Positions 1-6,877 of a stretch of 17,553 nucleotides of DNA are shown here, piece after piece; position 1 is the first letter of the stretch; every line of letters starts with the position of its first letter. The notes under the pieces are model-generated. The model ran no database searches. It was not told the DNA's origin and worked only from the letters and a program-made list of their open reading frames with translations. Both the position numbers and the translations under genes were made by a program. The DNA comes from Candidatus Levyibacteriota bacterium. GTDB lineage: Bacteria > Patescibacteriota > Microgenomatia > Levybacterales > GWA1-39-11. The stretch lies in assembly GCA_016204525.1 (NCBI GenBank), contig JACQKO010000038.1, forward strand, positions 1-17,553. Direction: 5' to 3'.

Positions 1-400
1 AGGCCTTCTTCCTCCTCGGGGCGTCGCGTCGTCAGTCTTTCGTCCATTGCGATCTATTCCTTGTTGCTGCCACCCGTAGGTGTACTGCGCGTGTCTCAGT
101 GCAGTTGTGGCTGACCGACCTCTCAGTCCAGCTACCCGTCATAGCCTTGGTAAGCCATTACCTCACCAACTAGCTGATAGGATACAAGCTCCTCCCTTCG
201 CGACCAGTTAAGGTCTTTAACTCGGAAGTATTATGGAACATTAGCCCCGCTTTCGCGGGGTTATTCTCCACAAAGGGGTAGATTCTTGTACATTACTCAC
301 CCGTCCGCCGCTGTCCGATGTAACATCGGACCGCTCGACTTGCATACCTAAGGCACACCGCCAGCGTTCATCCTGAACCAGGATCAAATTCTCAAAAAAA
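1..400 (-). rRNA. rrs: 16S ribosomal RNA, 5' part (gene continues beyond the window start)
   Basis: Read on the minus strand, the segment begins near 400 with the conserved 16S start (GAATTTGATCCTGGTTCAG), followed by GAACGCTGGCGG, ATGCAAGTCGAGCGG, GGCGGACGGGTGAGTAATG, a GAAA-capped helix 8 (245-260), AGCTAGTTGGTGAGGTAATGG, ACTGAGACACG and ACCTACGGGTGGCAGC. It runs off the window at position 1, at about E. coli position 425, so roughly the first quarter of the gene is present. The exact 5' end is estimated by alignment with E. coli and could be off by several bases. Sequence around 66-83 and 374-393 differs from the usual bacterial primer and probe sites. No intron or large insertion is visible in this part. 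Confidence 0.97.
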
Positions 401-479
401 ATTGCGAAGCAATTTTTTGCAGTCCTGCACCTGAGGGATGAACCGAATGGTTCGTCTCGAATGGTGCGGGGCAAAAAAA
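393..479 (-). promoter_or_regulatory. 16S rRNA leader with two mutually exclusive hairpins
   Basis: On the minus-strand RNA, a U-run plus GC at 471-478 can pair with GCAAAAAA at 413-420. This closes a stem that contains GCACC/GGTGC (427-431 with 463-467) and an inner GAACC/GGTTC hairpin (440-453). The same A-run can instead pair downstream, giving a 10-bp hairpin (396-405 with 409-418, three-base loop) followed directly by a U-run and the 16S 5' end. Both stems use the A-run at 413-418, so they exclude each other. The downstream form resembles an intrinsic terminator, although its stem is AT-rich. A role in processing or in controlled read-through is inference. Confidence 0.6.
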
Positions 480-550
480 TCACTTCACTAGAACTATTTC
501 GAATAATAAATATCCGAAGCAGGATCCTACCACTATCTGAACAACTTTAC

Positions 551-579
551 CCCGGTTAGATAACTTCGTATCTAACGGG
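551..579 (-). promoter_or_regulatory. Hairpin in the rRNA leader just downstream of boxA
   Basis: Perfect 7-bp arms TTAGATA/TATCTAA (556-562 with 569-575) are extended by CCCG/CGGG across a single bulged base, with a six-base loop. It lies 14 nt downstream of boxA on the minus strand. Structured elements near boxA are usual in rRNA leaders, where NusA, NusB and S10 assemble. The specific role here is not known. Confidence 0.55.
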
Positions 580-593
580 ATCAATGTGCTTTT

Positions 594-605
594 TGTCAAA
601 GAGCA
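594..605 (-). promoter_or_regulatory. boxA antitermination site of the rRNA leader
   Basis: The minus strand reads TGCTCTTTGACA. This matches the E. coli rrn boxA core TGCTCTTTAACA at 11 of 12 positions. It sits about 195 nt upstream of the 16S start and about 140 nt downstream of the promoter at 741-769, where a NusB/S10 recruitment site is expected. The embedded TTGACA resembles a -35 box but has no good -10 partner, so boxA is the better reading. Confidence 0.8.
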
Positions 606-740
606 AATTGCAAATTAAATTGACTCGGAAGATGCGAGGAACAAAAAATTTGTCCCTAAAATTTGAAGAGGATTGTAATTATGAACATGTCATTAGCTAC
701 AAAATCAAATGTACCGCAATCTTCCAAATCAGTCACATCT

Positions 741-769
741 ATAATATAGGAATTCGAGGCTCTTGTCAA
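741..769 (-). promoter_or_regulatory. Sigma-70-type promoter of the rRNA operon
   Basis: On the minus strand, TTGACA (764-769) is followed by a 17-nt spacer and TATTAT (741-746). The -35 is perfect, the -10 matches 5 of 6 and the spacing is ideal. Transcription should start near 734, giving a leader of about 330 nt before 16S. The -35 box begins 25 nt after the stop codon of the upstream gene at 794. Confidence 0.85.
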
Positions 770-793
770 GATTTAAAAGAAGAGAAAACGAAT

Positions 794-1168
794 CTAAGCT
801 TGTGATTGTTGACGTTGCTCCATCCTTGCCCGCATACTCTCAAGCGGTTTACCAAGTCCGCCTATCGCGCCTCTTAACTCTTCGAAGATAGCTCTAAATT
901 CTCCTGCGGTCTCAGAATCCCTATTGTTTTCAGCCATTGATAAGGCAGTTCCTGCATGCACAGCAAGTATACTATAGCGTAAAATAATTGCATCAGGATT
1001 TCCACTGGCCCCAAGCTCCTCTACAGTAATCTCTTCTAAACGCGCATATGCATTTCTAATAGAACCGGGATTATAAGGGGGCCCCATGGCCTCCTTTTGC
1101 ATCCTGGATGAAGCTCTCCAAAAGAGTTGATCTGGACTAGATCTCCTTAGTTTCTCTGCTATGCTCAT
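794..1168 (-). CDS. Hypothetical protein, 124 aa, soluble
   Basis: I do not recognise this protein. It has no membrane segment or signal peptide and looks largely helical, with a basic N-terminus, a glutamate-rich middle (YARLEEITVEELG) and a polar Q-rich tail. The ATG at 1168 is chosen because the promoter at 1178-1206 predicts a transcript starting 2-4 nt before it, so the mRNA would be leaderless. An internal ATG (residue 28) has AGGAGG only two bases upstream, which is too close for normal initiation. The gene is monocistronic and lies just upstream of the rRNA promoter on the same strand, with no visible terminator between. Nothing in the neighbourhood suggests a function. Confidence 0.7.
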   Translation of the reverse strand: MSIAEKLRRSSPDQLFWRASSRMQKEAMGPPYNPGSIRNAYARLEEITVEELGASGNPDAIILRYSILAVHAGTALSMAENNRDSETAGEFRAIFEELRGAIGGLGKPLESMRARMEQRQQSQA

Positions 1169-1177
1169 ATTGCCCGC

Positions 1178-1206
1178 AATATATCATAATAGCTATAGCG
1201 TGTCAA
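1178..1206 (-). promoter_or_regulatory. Promoter for the leaderless 124-aa gene
   Basis: TTGACA (1201-1206), a 17-nt spacer and TATATT (1178-1183) on the minus strand. The last base of the -10 lies nine bases before the ATG (1166-1168). A start site at the usual distance leaves only two to four untranslated bases. Confidence 0.8.
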
Positions 1207-1281
1207 GTCAGCCTGAGACTTCAATCTTCAGGGTTGATTAGCTTGAAACCTCTTCTTTTGTCATTTTTACTATGAGGCGGT

Positions 1282-1390
1282 ATGATCGATCATTCGATCA
1301 TCCATTTGTAATTATGTATCGATACATGCGAGCAGAACCAATTGCTATTTGTCAGTGGTCAATTGTCAGTTGTTAGTTGTCAATTGTTTC
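1282..1390. repeat. Intergenic stretch with two perfect palindromes and CAATTG-word repeats
   Basis: The gap between the 124-aa gene and mreB (1169-1390) holds no gene. It contains a 12-bp perfect palindrome ATGATCGATCAT (1282-1293), partly repeated next to it, and a 14-bp perfect palindrome ATGTATCGATACAT (1314-1327). From about 1340 to 1387 it carries degenerate repeats of a CAATTG/TCAGTTG word. These could be protein binding sites or the transcript end of mreB. No GC-rich terminator is visible. Confidence 0.6.
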
Positions 1391-2548
1391 CTAGCGGAGG
1401 CCCCCTGTTACTTTTACCTGATTCAAAAGGGCTGTATCTTCGAGAAGTTTGGCGGTTCCGCGGACAACAGTTGTTAGAGGATCCTCCACTAGAATAACCG
1501 GAATCTTTGTTCGTTCAATTATTAATTCGTCCACGCCCGGAAGAAGTGAACCTCCACCTGTTAACATTATCCCATGCTCAAGAATATCTGCTGTCAATTC
1601 AGGAGGAGTTTCCTCAATTACCTCCATTACTGTGTCAACAATTTGAGAGACAATAGGACCAACCGCTTCTCTTATCTCTGTCTCATTAATACGAAGTGAT
1701 TTGGGTAATCCCGTCTCTATATCGCGACCTCGAATTATTGCTATTTTTTCGCGCCCCTCTTTTTCTATTTCAACAGTGTCTTCCCTTGCAACCACTGTTT
1801 TATCACTGTCTTTTTCAGTGTTTTCACTGTTCTTATCAGTATGTTCAGTGGTTGCACGTTTTGACTTTCCTTTGTATGCGCTCCCAATTTTTATCTTGAC
1901 CTCTTCTGCTGTTTTCTCGCCGATTAATAATCCGTGTCGAAGTCTAATGTAATGAATTATTGCCTGATCCATCTCGTTTCCTGCGATTTTTAAAGAACGG
2001 TTAACTACAATTCCGCCAAGAGAGATAACCGCAATTTCAGTTGTCCCTCCTCCAATGTCAACTATCGCGATTCCTGTTGGTTCAAAAACTGAAACTCCCG
2101 CCCCAACAGCTGCTGCCATTGGTTCCTCAATAATAAAACACTCGCGCGCTCCTGCCTGTAAAGCTGCCTCCCAAACGGCGCGGCGCTCCACCTCTGTAAC
2201 TCCAGATGGGATTCCAACTGCTACTCGAGGACGAGCAAACTGATACAGCGATGTTCCCACTTCATGAACTTTTCGAATGTAATACTGGAACATATATGTG
2301 GCAGCGTCAAAGTCTGAAATGACTCCATGTTCAAGAGGTTTGATTGCGTCAATTGTCCCGGGAGTTTTACCTAACATTTTTTTTGCTTCCGAACCAACCG
2401 CAATAACCTTTTTAGTCTTATTATGTCGCGCAACAATCGATGGTTCCCTAATTGCAATCCCCTTCCCCCTCACATGCACCAAAATATTCGCTGTACCCAA
2501 GTCGATTCCCAGATCATGCGAAAAAAGAGAAAAAATCGAATCAAACAT
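1391..2548 (-). CDS. mreB: Rod-shape determining protein MreB (actin-like), with an internal insertion
   Basis: MreB is the bacterial actin that polymerises under the membrane and guides lateral wall synthesis. Numbering from the chosen ATG at 2548 (385 aa), the actin-family motifs are visible: phosphate 1 near the N-terminus (GIDLGTAN), the catalytic-region EEPMAAAVGAG, phosphate 2 (IVDIGGGTTE) and the adenosine motif (MLTGGGSLLPG). MreB is usually about 335-345 aa. The excess is one polar insertion of roughly 36 residues between GSAY and RGRD, a place where homologues have about ten residues. An upstream TTG would add nine residues but has no ribosome site. The ATG at 2548 fits the homologues and a leaderless start. 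Its partners mreC, mreD and mrdA lie 8-11 kb away on the same strand. Confidence 0.95.
   Translation of the reverse strand: MFDSIFSLFSHDLGIDLGTANILVHVRGKGIAIREPSIVARHNKTKKVIAVGSEAKKMLGKTPGTIDAIKPLEHGVISDFDAATYMFQYYIRKVHEVGTSLYQFARPRVAVGIPSGVTEVERRAVWEAALQAGARECFIIEEPMAAAVGAGVSVFEPTGIAIVDIGGGTTEIAVISLGGIVVNRSLKIAGNEMDQAIIHYIRLRHGLLIGEKTAEEVKIKIGSAYKGKSKRATTEHTDKNSENTEKDSDKTVVAREDTVEIEKEGREKIAIIRGRDIETGLPKSLRINETEIREAVGPIVSQIVDTVMEVIEETPPELTADILEHGIMLTGGGSLLPGVDELIIERTKIPVILVEDPLTTVVRGTAKLLEDTALLNQVKVTGGLR
1787..1856. repeat. Inverted-repeat word element inside mreB
   Basis: Two perfect 11-bp arms, TGCAACCACTG (1787-1797) and CAGTGGTTGCA (1846-1856), bracket 48 bp of spaced CACTG and CAGTG words. 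The element is in frame and encodes most of the polar insertion of MreB, rich in T, E, D, K, N and S. Its build, with arms made of the same short word and its complement, resembles the intergenic repeats elsewhere in the window. Confidence 0.75.
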
Positions 2549-2556
2549 ATTATAAG

Positions 2557-2585
2557 AATATAGCCTAATCACCAAAATAAATCAA
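2557..2585 (-). promoter_or_regulatory. Probable mreB promoter
   Basis: TTGATT (2580-2585), a 17-nt spacer and TATATT (2557-2562) on the minus strand. The ATG at 2548 follows the -10 by eight bases, so the mRNA would be leaderless. A TATAAT at 2549-2554 abuts the ATG and is too close to serve it. Confidence 0.6.
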
Positions 2586-2639
2586 TGGAACTTAATAATA
2601 CTACCAATTTCCAATAGTTCAATTATTACGTTCGGGGAT

Positions 2640-2692
2640 CATTGTATTATTTGTAGTATTTGTGGCATTGGTAGTATTTTTAGTATTATTTA
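2640..2692. repeat. GTAGTATTT word repeats upstream of the ligase gene
   Basis: Four or more degenerate copies of a GTAGTATT word run up to the start codon. The last copy provides a TATTAT hexamer (2684-2689) that could be the -10 of the plus-strand gene. One more copy of the word (GGTAGTATTTAA) lies upstream of def at 5095-5106. Confidence 0.55.
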
Positions 2693-5023
2693 ATGATGGT
2701 TACGGATTGGATTTATCGAATCAATTCTGCTATTAAATATTCTTTCTATCTTCTTTTCTTCATTACTCCTCTTGCCATGTGGCCTGACACGTATGAACTT
2801 TTTGAATTTAATAAAATGTGGATTGTTTTTGGGTTCGCTGTCTTTATCTTTTTCTTGTGGGCGGCAAAAAGTATCATCCGGGGCAAAATTGAAATAAGGC
2901 GAACCCCCCTTGATATTCCAATCGCGCTTTTTTTAATCTCGCAGATAATTTCGACAATAATTTCGATCGATCCCCATGTATCTCTGTGGGGATATTACTC
3001 AAGGTTTAATGGAGGCTTGTTTTCAACAATCGCTTATATATTTCTATATTATGCTTTCGCAACAAACCTAACAGGTCGTCACTCGGTAAACGGTAACGAT
3101 GCCCGCCCCGTACCGCAATGGTACAGGGCCCGTATCGGTAATAGGTCACGTCAAACGTCACCGAACAACGAAACGGGCTTCCTAACCGATCAACGAAACC
3201 CTATTTCCTATTCACTATTAACTATTTCCTTATTGTCGGGATTCGTCGTTACCCTCTGGGGTCTTCCCTCTCATTTCGGTTACGATCTCACCTGTCTTGT
3301 GTTTCGCGGAGAATTAAATACGGCCTGCTGGACAGAAGCCTTTCAGCCTACTGTCCGCATATTCTCAACTCTTGGCCAGCCAAATTGGCTCGGCACATAT
3401 CTTGCAGCGCTCATCCCAATCGCCTTAGGCTTCGGCATTTATAAATTAAAGGAAAATCGAGCTACCCTATTTCCTATTATCTATTTACTAGTATCTAGCA
3501 TCTATTTCCTCGCTTTGCTTTGGACTCGCTCCCAGTCTAGTTTCGTGGGATTAGGAATAGGACTTTTAGTTTTCTTCGGAATCTTAATTGCCAATAATAT
3601 TAGAGAACTCAAACAGAAATTCGCAAAAAACAACTTAGCGAAATACCTTGCGCTTTCTATTTTAATTTTCACAATTATAACTTTTTTAATAGGAAGTCCA
3701 ATTGAATCTCTGAATAAATTCACAACATTATCTGGTTTCAGCAATCTTCTGAATAAGCCAACAGCCAATAGCCAAGAGCTAAAAGCTAAAGACGAAGGCC
3801 TCGCCTCCACAACCAATATCCAGCTCGGCGGAACCGAATCAAGTAAAATTAGACTTATTGTTTGGCAGGGCGCAATAGAATTATTCAAACGCAATCCCCT
3901 CTTTGGAACAGGAGTAGAAACTTATGCCTATGCTTACTATAATGTAAAGCCGCTTGCGCACAACTTAACTTCAGAATGGGACTATCTTTATAACAAGGCT
4001 CACAATGAGTATTTAAATTATCTTGCAACGACAGGCGCTTTTGGGCTAATAACTTATCTATCTATACTGGCCTTTTTTCTTTATTACGCGGTCAAAAAAG
4101 TTCTTAAAGACAAAGAATATCACTCTTCGATTTTATTGGGAATAATAGGCGCATACCTTGCCATTTCGGTTTCTAACTTTTTTGGATTCTCTGTAGTAGT
4201 TCTCAATTTATTTCTGTTTATGCTTCCAATTTTCTTTTTTGATCTAGGAGAGGAAAAGACGCTTTCTTCCTTGCGAACAATCTCTATTTTGAAAGAAGGA
4301 GAAAATAAAATAACTCCGGGCAGAGCATCAATTATTGTCGCCATAGCACTAGTTACTTTATATTTTGAGTTTTATCTTTTAAATTTCTGGAGCGCAGACA
4401 GAAAATACGCTCTGGGCTATAACCTTAACAAAGCGGGAGAATATGCGCAGGCTTTTACTCTCCTTTCAGACAGCACAAAAATGCTCCCTTCAGAAGACCT
4501 ATATAAAGATGAGCTTTCAATCAATATGGCGACTCTTGCAATTTTACTCGAAGATCAAAAACAAGCAACAACTGCAGCTCAATTTGTTAGCGGCGCAAAA
4601 CAATTAAGTGACCAGATTACAAGTCGCCACCCTAACAATGTCATATTTCTTAAGACTCGCGCGCGGGTTGCATATGCGCTTGCCCAAATTGACCCTAGGT
4701 ATCTTGATCTTGCAATTGAAACCGTAGATAAAACTCGAGAGCTTGCTCCAACTGACGCAAAACTTGTCTATAATCTTGCTCTGTTTTATAACCAAAAAGG
4801 GGATGCTCAAAAAACCATTAAATATTTTGAGGAGGCATTAAAACTTAAACCAAATTATCTGGATGTGTATTATGCGCTCGGCTTATTTTACTCAAGCCTT
4901 GCAAAAGATGATCCTTCGAGCGCAAACGTTTATAAGCAAAAGGCGCGCGAGGCTGCCGAATACATACTCAAGAATATTGACCCCGCCCACGAACCCTCAA
5001 AAGAACTTCTCAAATCTCTATAA
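2693..5023 (+). CDS. O-antigen ligase (Wzy_C)-like membrane protein with C-terminal TPR domain
   Basis: A 776-aa polytopic protein. About ten hydrophobic segments lie between residues 15 and 335 and between 448 and 564. The large loop between them carries the O-antigen-ligase/Wzy signatures RLIVWQGAIELFKRNPLFGTG (about 387-407) and AHNEYLNYLATTGAFGL (about 436-452). Proteins of this family join or polymerise undecaprenyl-linked glycans, or transfer them to proteins, on the outer face of the membrane; the acceptor cannot be told here. Residues 570-760 are helical tetratricopeptide repeats, clearest at NLALFYNQKGDAQKTIKYFEEALKLKP. Residues about 126-175 are a polar insertion between two membrane segments. 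Either ATG (2693 or 2696) may be used. A TATTAT at 2684-2689 favours a leaderless start at 2696. No Shine-Dalgarno site is present. Confidence 0.85.
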   Translation: MMVTDWIYRINSAIKYSFYLLFFITPLAMWPDTYELFEFNKMWIVFGFAVFIFFLWAAKSIIRGKIEIRRTPLDIPIALFLISQIISTIISIDPHVSLWGYYSRFNGGLFSTIAYIFLYYAFATNLTGRHSVNGNDARPVPQWYRARIGNRSRQTSPNNETGFLTDQRNPISYSLLTISLLSGFVVTLWGLPSHFGYDLTCLVFRGELNTACWTEAFQPTVRIFSTLGQPNWLGTYLAALIPIALGFGIYKLKENRATLFPIIYLLVSSIYFLALLWTRSQSSFVGLGIGLLVFFGILIANNIRELKQKFAKNNLAKYLALSILIFTIITFLIGSPIESLNKFTTLSGFSNLLNKPTANSQELKAKDEGLASTTNIQLGGTESSKIRLIVWQGAIELFKRNPLFGTGVETYAYAYYNVKPLAHNLTSEWDYLYNKAHNEYLNYLATTGAFGLITYLSILAFFLYYAVKKVLKDKEYHSSILLGIIGAYLAISVSNFFGFSVVVLNLFLFMLPIFFFDLGEEKTLSSLRTISILKEGENKITPGRASIIVAIALVTLYFEFYLLNFWSADRKYALGYNLNKAGEYAQAFTLLSDSTKMLPSEDLYKDELSINMATLAILLEDQKQATTAAQFVSGAKQLSDQITSRHPNNVIFLKTRARVAYALAQIDPRYLDLAIETVDKTRELAPTDAKLVYNLALFYNQKGDAQKTIKYFEEALKLKPNYLDVYYALGLFYSSLAKDDPSSANVYKQKAREAAEYILKNIDPAHEPSKELLKSL
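3070..3225. repeat. Repeat-rich in-frame insertion in the O-antigen-ligase gene
   Basis: This segment is more GC-rich and word-repetitive than its surroundings. It has repeated CGGTAA, GTCAC, GCCCG and AACGAAAC words, a GC-rich hairpin at 3105-3129 (GCCC and GTACC pairing with GGTAC and GGGC), and ends with CTATTTCC-type words. It encodes a hydrophilic R/N/S/P-rich loop between two membrane helices. It keeps the reading frame. Confidence 0.6.
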
Positions 5024-5033
5024 GATTAGTTCT

Positions 5034-5135
5034 TATACGAATACATTCGAATATAATTAGTGCAAATTTATGCTAATAATTATTCGTATACATTGGTAGT
5101 ATTTAAATTCGCATGAAATTCGCATGAAAATTACT
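5034..5135. repeat. ATTCG-word repeat hairpin between the ligase gene and def
   Basis: Perfect 10-bp arms TATACGAATA (5034-5043) and TATTCGTATA (5081-5090) enclose further complementary words (AATTAGTGCA and TGCTAAT). Two copies of an ATTCGCATGAAA word follow (5108-5130). The same ATTCG vocabulary recurs at 7307-7392. It may end the upstream transcript, but there is no classical GC-rich terminator. Confidence 0.65.
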
Positions 5136-5151
5136 GAAGTGAGGCCAATTC

Positions 5152-5160
5152 TGTTATAAT
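5152..5160 (+). promoter_or_regulatory. Extended -10 promoter of def-fmt
   Basis: TGTTATAAT is a consensus extended -10 (TGnTATAAT). Six bases separate it from the def ATG, so transcription should start at or next to the start codon. No good -35 box is seen, as is normal for extended -10 promoters. Confidence 0.75.
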
Positions 5161-5166
5161 TTACCC

Positions 5167-5739
5167 ATGCTTAAAATATTGGTTACGCCAAGTCCGGGCT
5201 TGCTTTCAAAATCTGTGTCTGTGACAAAATTTGACCGAAAACTTAAAAAGGAAATCTCTGAGATGAAAAAAACGCTCGATTCAACACGTGATCCCGTAGG
5301 CGTGGGACTTGCAGCACCGCAGGTAGGAATTCTAAAACGTTTTTTTTTAGCAAAACCAAAAAATAAAACACGAGTTTTTATAAATCCGGAGATTCTTGAG
5401 TCTTCCGGAGAAGAAATCCCAAGCTTTACAAATTCCCCTAAGATTGAGAGGAAAAAACCAAAAGCGTCCCAAAAAAAGCTACTTGAGGGATGTCTCTCGA
5501 TCCCAAACATATGGGGAAATGTTGCCCGAAAAAAAGAGATCAAGCTAAGATATCAGGATATTGAAGGGAAAATTCATATCGAAAGTATTAAGGGTTTTTT
5601 GTCAATAATAATTCAGCACGAACTTGACCATTTAGAAGGGGTGCTTTTTACAAAGCACGTAATGGCGCAAAACGAACAACTTTACCGCTCCTATAAAAAT
5701 AAGGATGGTGAGGAAGAGTTCAGGGAGATCAAAATATGA
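5167..5739 (+). CDS. def: Peptide deformylase
   Basis: Removes the N-terminal formyl group from new proteins, using a metal-bound water. All three family motifs are present: motif 1 GVGLAAPQ (residues 45-52), motif 2 EGCLSIP (107-113, with the metal-ligand cysteine) and motif 3 HELDH (151-155, two histidine ligands and the catalytic glutamate). The protein is 190 aa. A lysine-rich stretch of about 18 extra residues lies between the NPEI strand and motif 2. The start follows the extended -10 by six bases and has no Shine-Dalgarno site, so it is probably leaderless. It overlaps fmt by four bases (ATGA), the usual def-fmt pairing that couples the removal and the addition of formyl groups. Confidence 0.97.
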   Translation: MLKILVTPSPGLLSKSVSVTKFDRKLKKEISEMKKTLDSTRDPVGVGLAAPQVGILKRFFLAKPKNKTRVFINPEILESSGEEIPSFTNSPKIERKKPKASQKKLLEGCLSIPNIWGNVARKKEIKLRYQDIEGKIHIESIKGFLSIIIQHELDHLEGVLFTKHVMAQNEQLYRSYKNKDGEEEFREIKI

Positions 5740-6569
5740 AGGGAAAAATTGTTTTTTTTGGTGCTGGACCCTACGTTTCACGGACTGTTGAAGTTTTAAT
5801 ACGCGAGTTTGAAGTTTATGTTTTTACTACGGAAACAGACCGAAATGATCCATTACTTTTATACTGTATACACACGAATATTCCTCATTTTTCGATCAAA
5901 AAATTTGACCATGAAGTTATTGTCGACATAAAGAAAATTGGAGCAAAAATCGCAGTGCTCGCCTACTTTGGCCTTATAATCCCGGATGATGTTTTGGACT
6001 TATTCGATCTTGGAATAATTAATATTCACCCCTCTCTTCTTCCAAAGCTTCGCGGTCCGACCCCTGTTCAAGCGGCAATTCTTGCGGGCGAAAAAACAAC
6101 CGGCGTTTCGATAATTAAATTAGACGAAGAAGTTGATCACGGTCCAATACTTGGTATGATCAATCATACCATTGCGCCAAACGATACTTCTGATTCTCTG
6201 TATCGAACGCTTTTTAAAATGGGGGGGGATCTTTTAATTAGAGCTCTTCCAAAGTATATCGCGGGGAAACTCGCGCTACAAGAACAAGATCATTCAAAAG
6301 CAACGTTTACAGAAAGGCTAACGCGCTACTCAGGCTTAATCGATTTAACCAAACCACCCCAACCTCTCCAACTCGATCGCATGATCCGGGCATATTATCC
6401 CTGGCCCGGGGTGTGGTTTCGTACAAAACTAAACGGGGTTGAAAGAACAGTGAAGCTTTTTCCCGAACAAAAAATCCAGGTCGAAGGCAAAAATATTATG
6501 AAACTATCGGACTTTGCAAACGGCTATCCTGAAGGACGGTTGATTCTTTCGAAGCTTTCGATTTCTTGA
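5736..6569 (+). CDS. fmt: Methionyl-tRNA formyltransferase
   Basis: Formylates Met-tRNA(fMet) with 10-formyl-tetrahydrofolate so that it can start translation. The formyltransferase fold shows the catalytic asparagine and histidine in NIHPSLLP (Asn96, His98), the RGPTPVQ stretch, and the catalytic aspartate in DEEVDHGPIL (Asp134). The C-terminal OB-like domain is short, so the protein is 277 aa against about 310 in E. coli. It starts within the def stop codon (ATGA overlap), behind a GGGAG ribosome site. Its last 74 bp overlap the 3' end of the convergent rpmB gene. Confidence 0.95.
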   Translation: MKGKIVFFGAGPYVSRTVEVLIREFEVYVFTTETDRNDPLLLYCIHTNIPHFSIKKFDHEVIVDIKKIGAKIAVLAYFGLIIPDDVLDLFDLGIINIHPSLLPKLRGPTPVQAAILAGEKTTGVSIIKLDEEVDHGPILGMINHTIAPNDTSDSLYRTLFKMGGDLLIRALPKYIAGKLALQEQDHSKATFTERLTRYSGLIDLTKPPQPLQLDRMIRAYYPWPGVWFRTKLNGVERTVKLFPEQKIQVEGKNIMKLSDFANGYPEGRLILSKLSIS

Positions 6570-6747
6570 TTTTTCTTAGGGTTTTGAGGCAGTTGGTGCA
6601 AAGTTTCATACGGACGAAACGACCGTCAACCAATATTCTTTTTCTTTGAATATTAGGCATGAAGGCACGGTTCGAACGATTTTTTGCATGGGAAACACGG
6701 TGTCCCCAAGAGATTCCTCGTCCACAATTATCACACTTAAAAGCCAT
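6496..6747 (-). CDS. rpmB: 50S ribosomal protein L28 (zinc-ribbon form)
   Basis: L28 is a small protein of the large ribosomal subunit. It shows the family pattern VSHAKNRSNRAFMPNIQ and a basic body. Two CxxC pairs (Cys5/Cys8 and Cys50/Cys53) mark the zinc-binding form, which many homologues lack. At 83 aa it is slightly long. The last 20 or so residues, past KKSK, are not conserved L28 sequence and come from the region that overlaps fmt tail to tail. The ATG at 6747 follows a TATAAT (6757-6762) by nine bases, with no ribosome site, so this mRNA is probably leaderless as well. Confidence 0.93.
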   Translation of the reverse strand: MAFKCDNCGRGISWGHRVSHAKNRSNRAFMPNIQRKRILVDGRFVRMKLCTNCLKTLRKIKKSKASKESTVLQDSRLQSPIVS

Positions 6748-6756
6748 AGTCTAGGT

Positions 6757-6762
6757 ATTATA
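6757..6762 (-). promoter_or_regulatory. -10 box of rpmB
   Basis: Perfect TATAAT nine bases before the rpmB start codon, predicting a transcript that begins two or three bases upstream of the ATG. No convincing -35 is seen. Confidence 0.6.
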
Positions 6763-6777
6763 GCGAGATTACAGCTC

Positions 6778-6877
6778 AATTTCCAGTTGCCAATTGCCAG
6801 TCTCCAGTTAATCATCTAATTCGCCAATTGATCAACTCATTGACTAATTGGAAATTGGAGAATCGAAACTGGAAATT
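6778..6877. repeat. Long imperfect inverted repeat downstream of rplL
   Basis: Perfect 11-bp end arms AATTTCCAGTT (6778-6788) and AACTGGAAATT (6867-6877) enclose degenerate CCAATTG, CCAGT and TTGGAAATT words that continue the complementarity inwards. The outer arm overlaps the rplL stop codon. It could stop or stabilise the rplJ-rplL transcript. Related words occur at 2600-2630 and 16371-16447. Confidence 0.7.

Noticed and set aside
245..260. CCCCGC/GCGGGG hairpin as a terminator
   Set aside because: It is helix 8 of 16S rRNA with a GAAA loop and has no U-run.
570..599. TTGACA at 594-599 as a second rRNA promoter
   Set aside because: No good -10 lies 16-18 nt away, and the hexamer is part of a boxA match at the right place in the leader.
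584..805. 73-aa plus-strand frame
   Set aside because: It runs antisense over the rRNA leader, boxA and promoter, with no ribosome site and no protein-like features.
5736..5739. TGA recoded as glycine, as in some CPR groups
   Set aside because: def and the 61-aa gene end at TGA codons that overlap the ATG of the next gene, and no gene needs TGA read-through.
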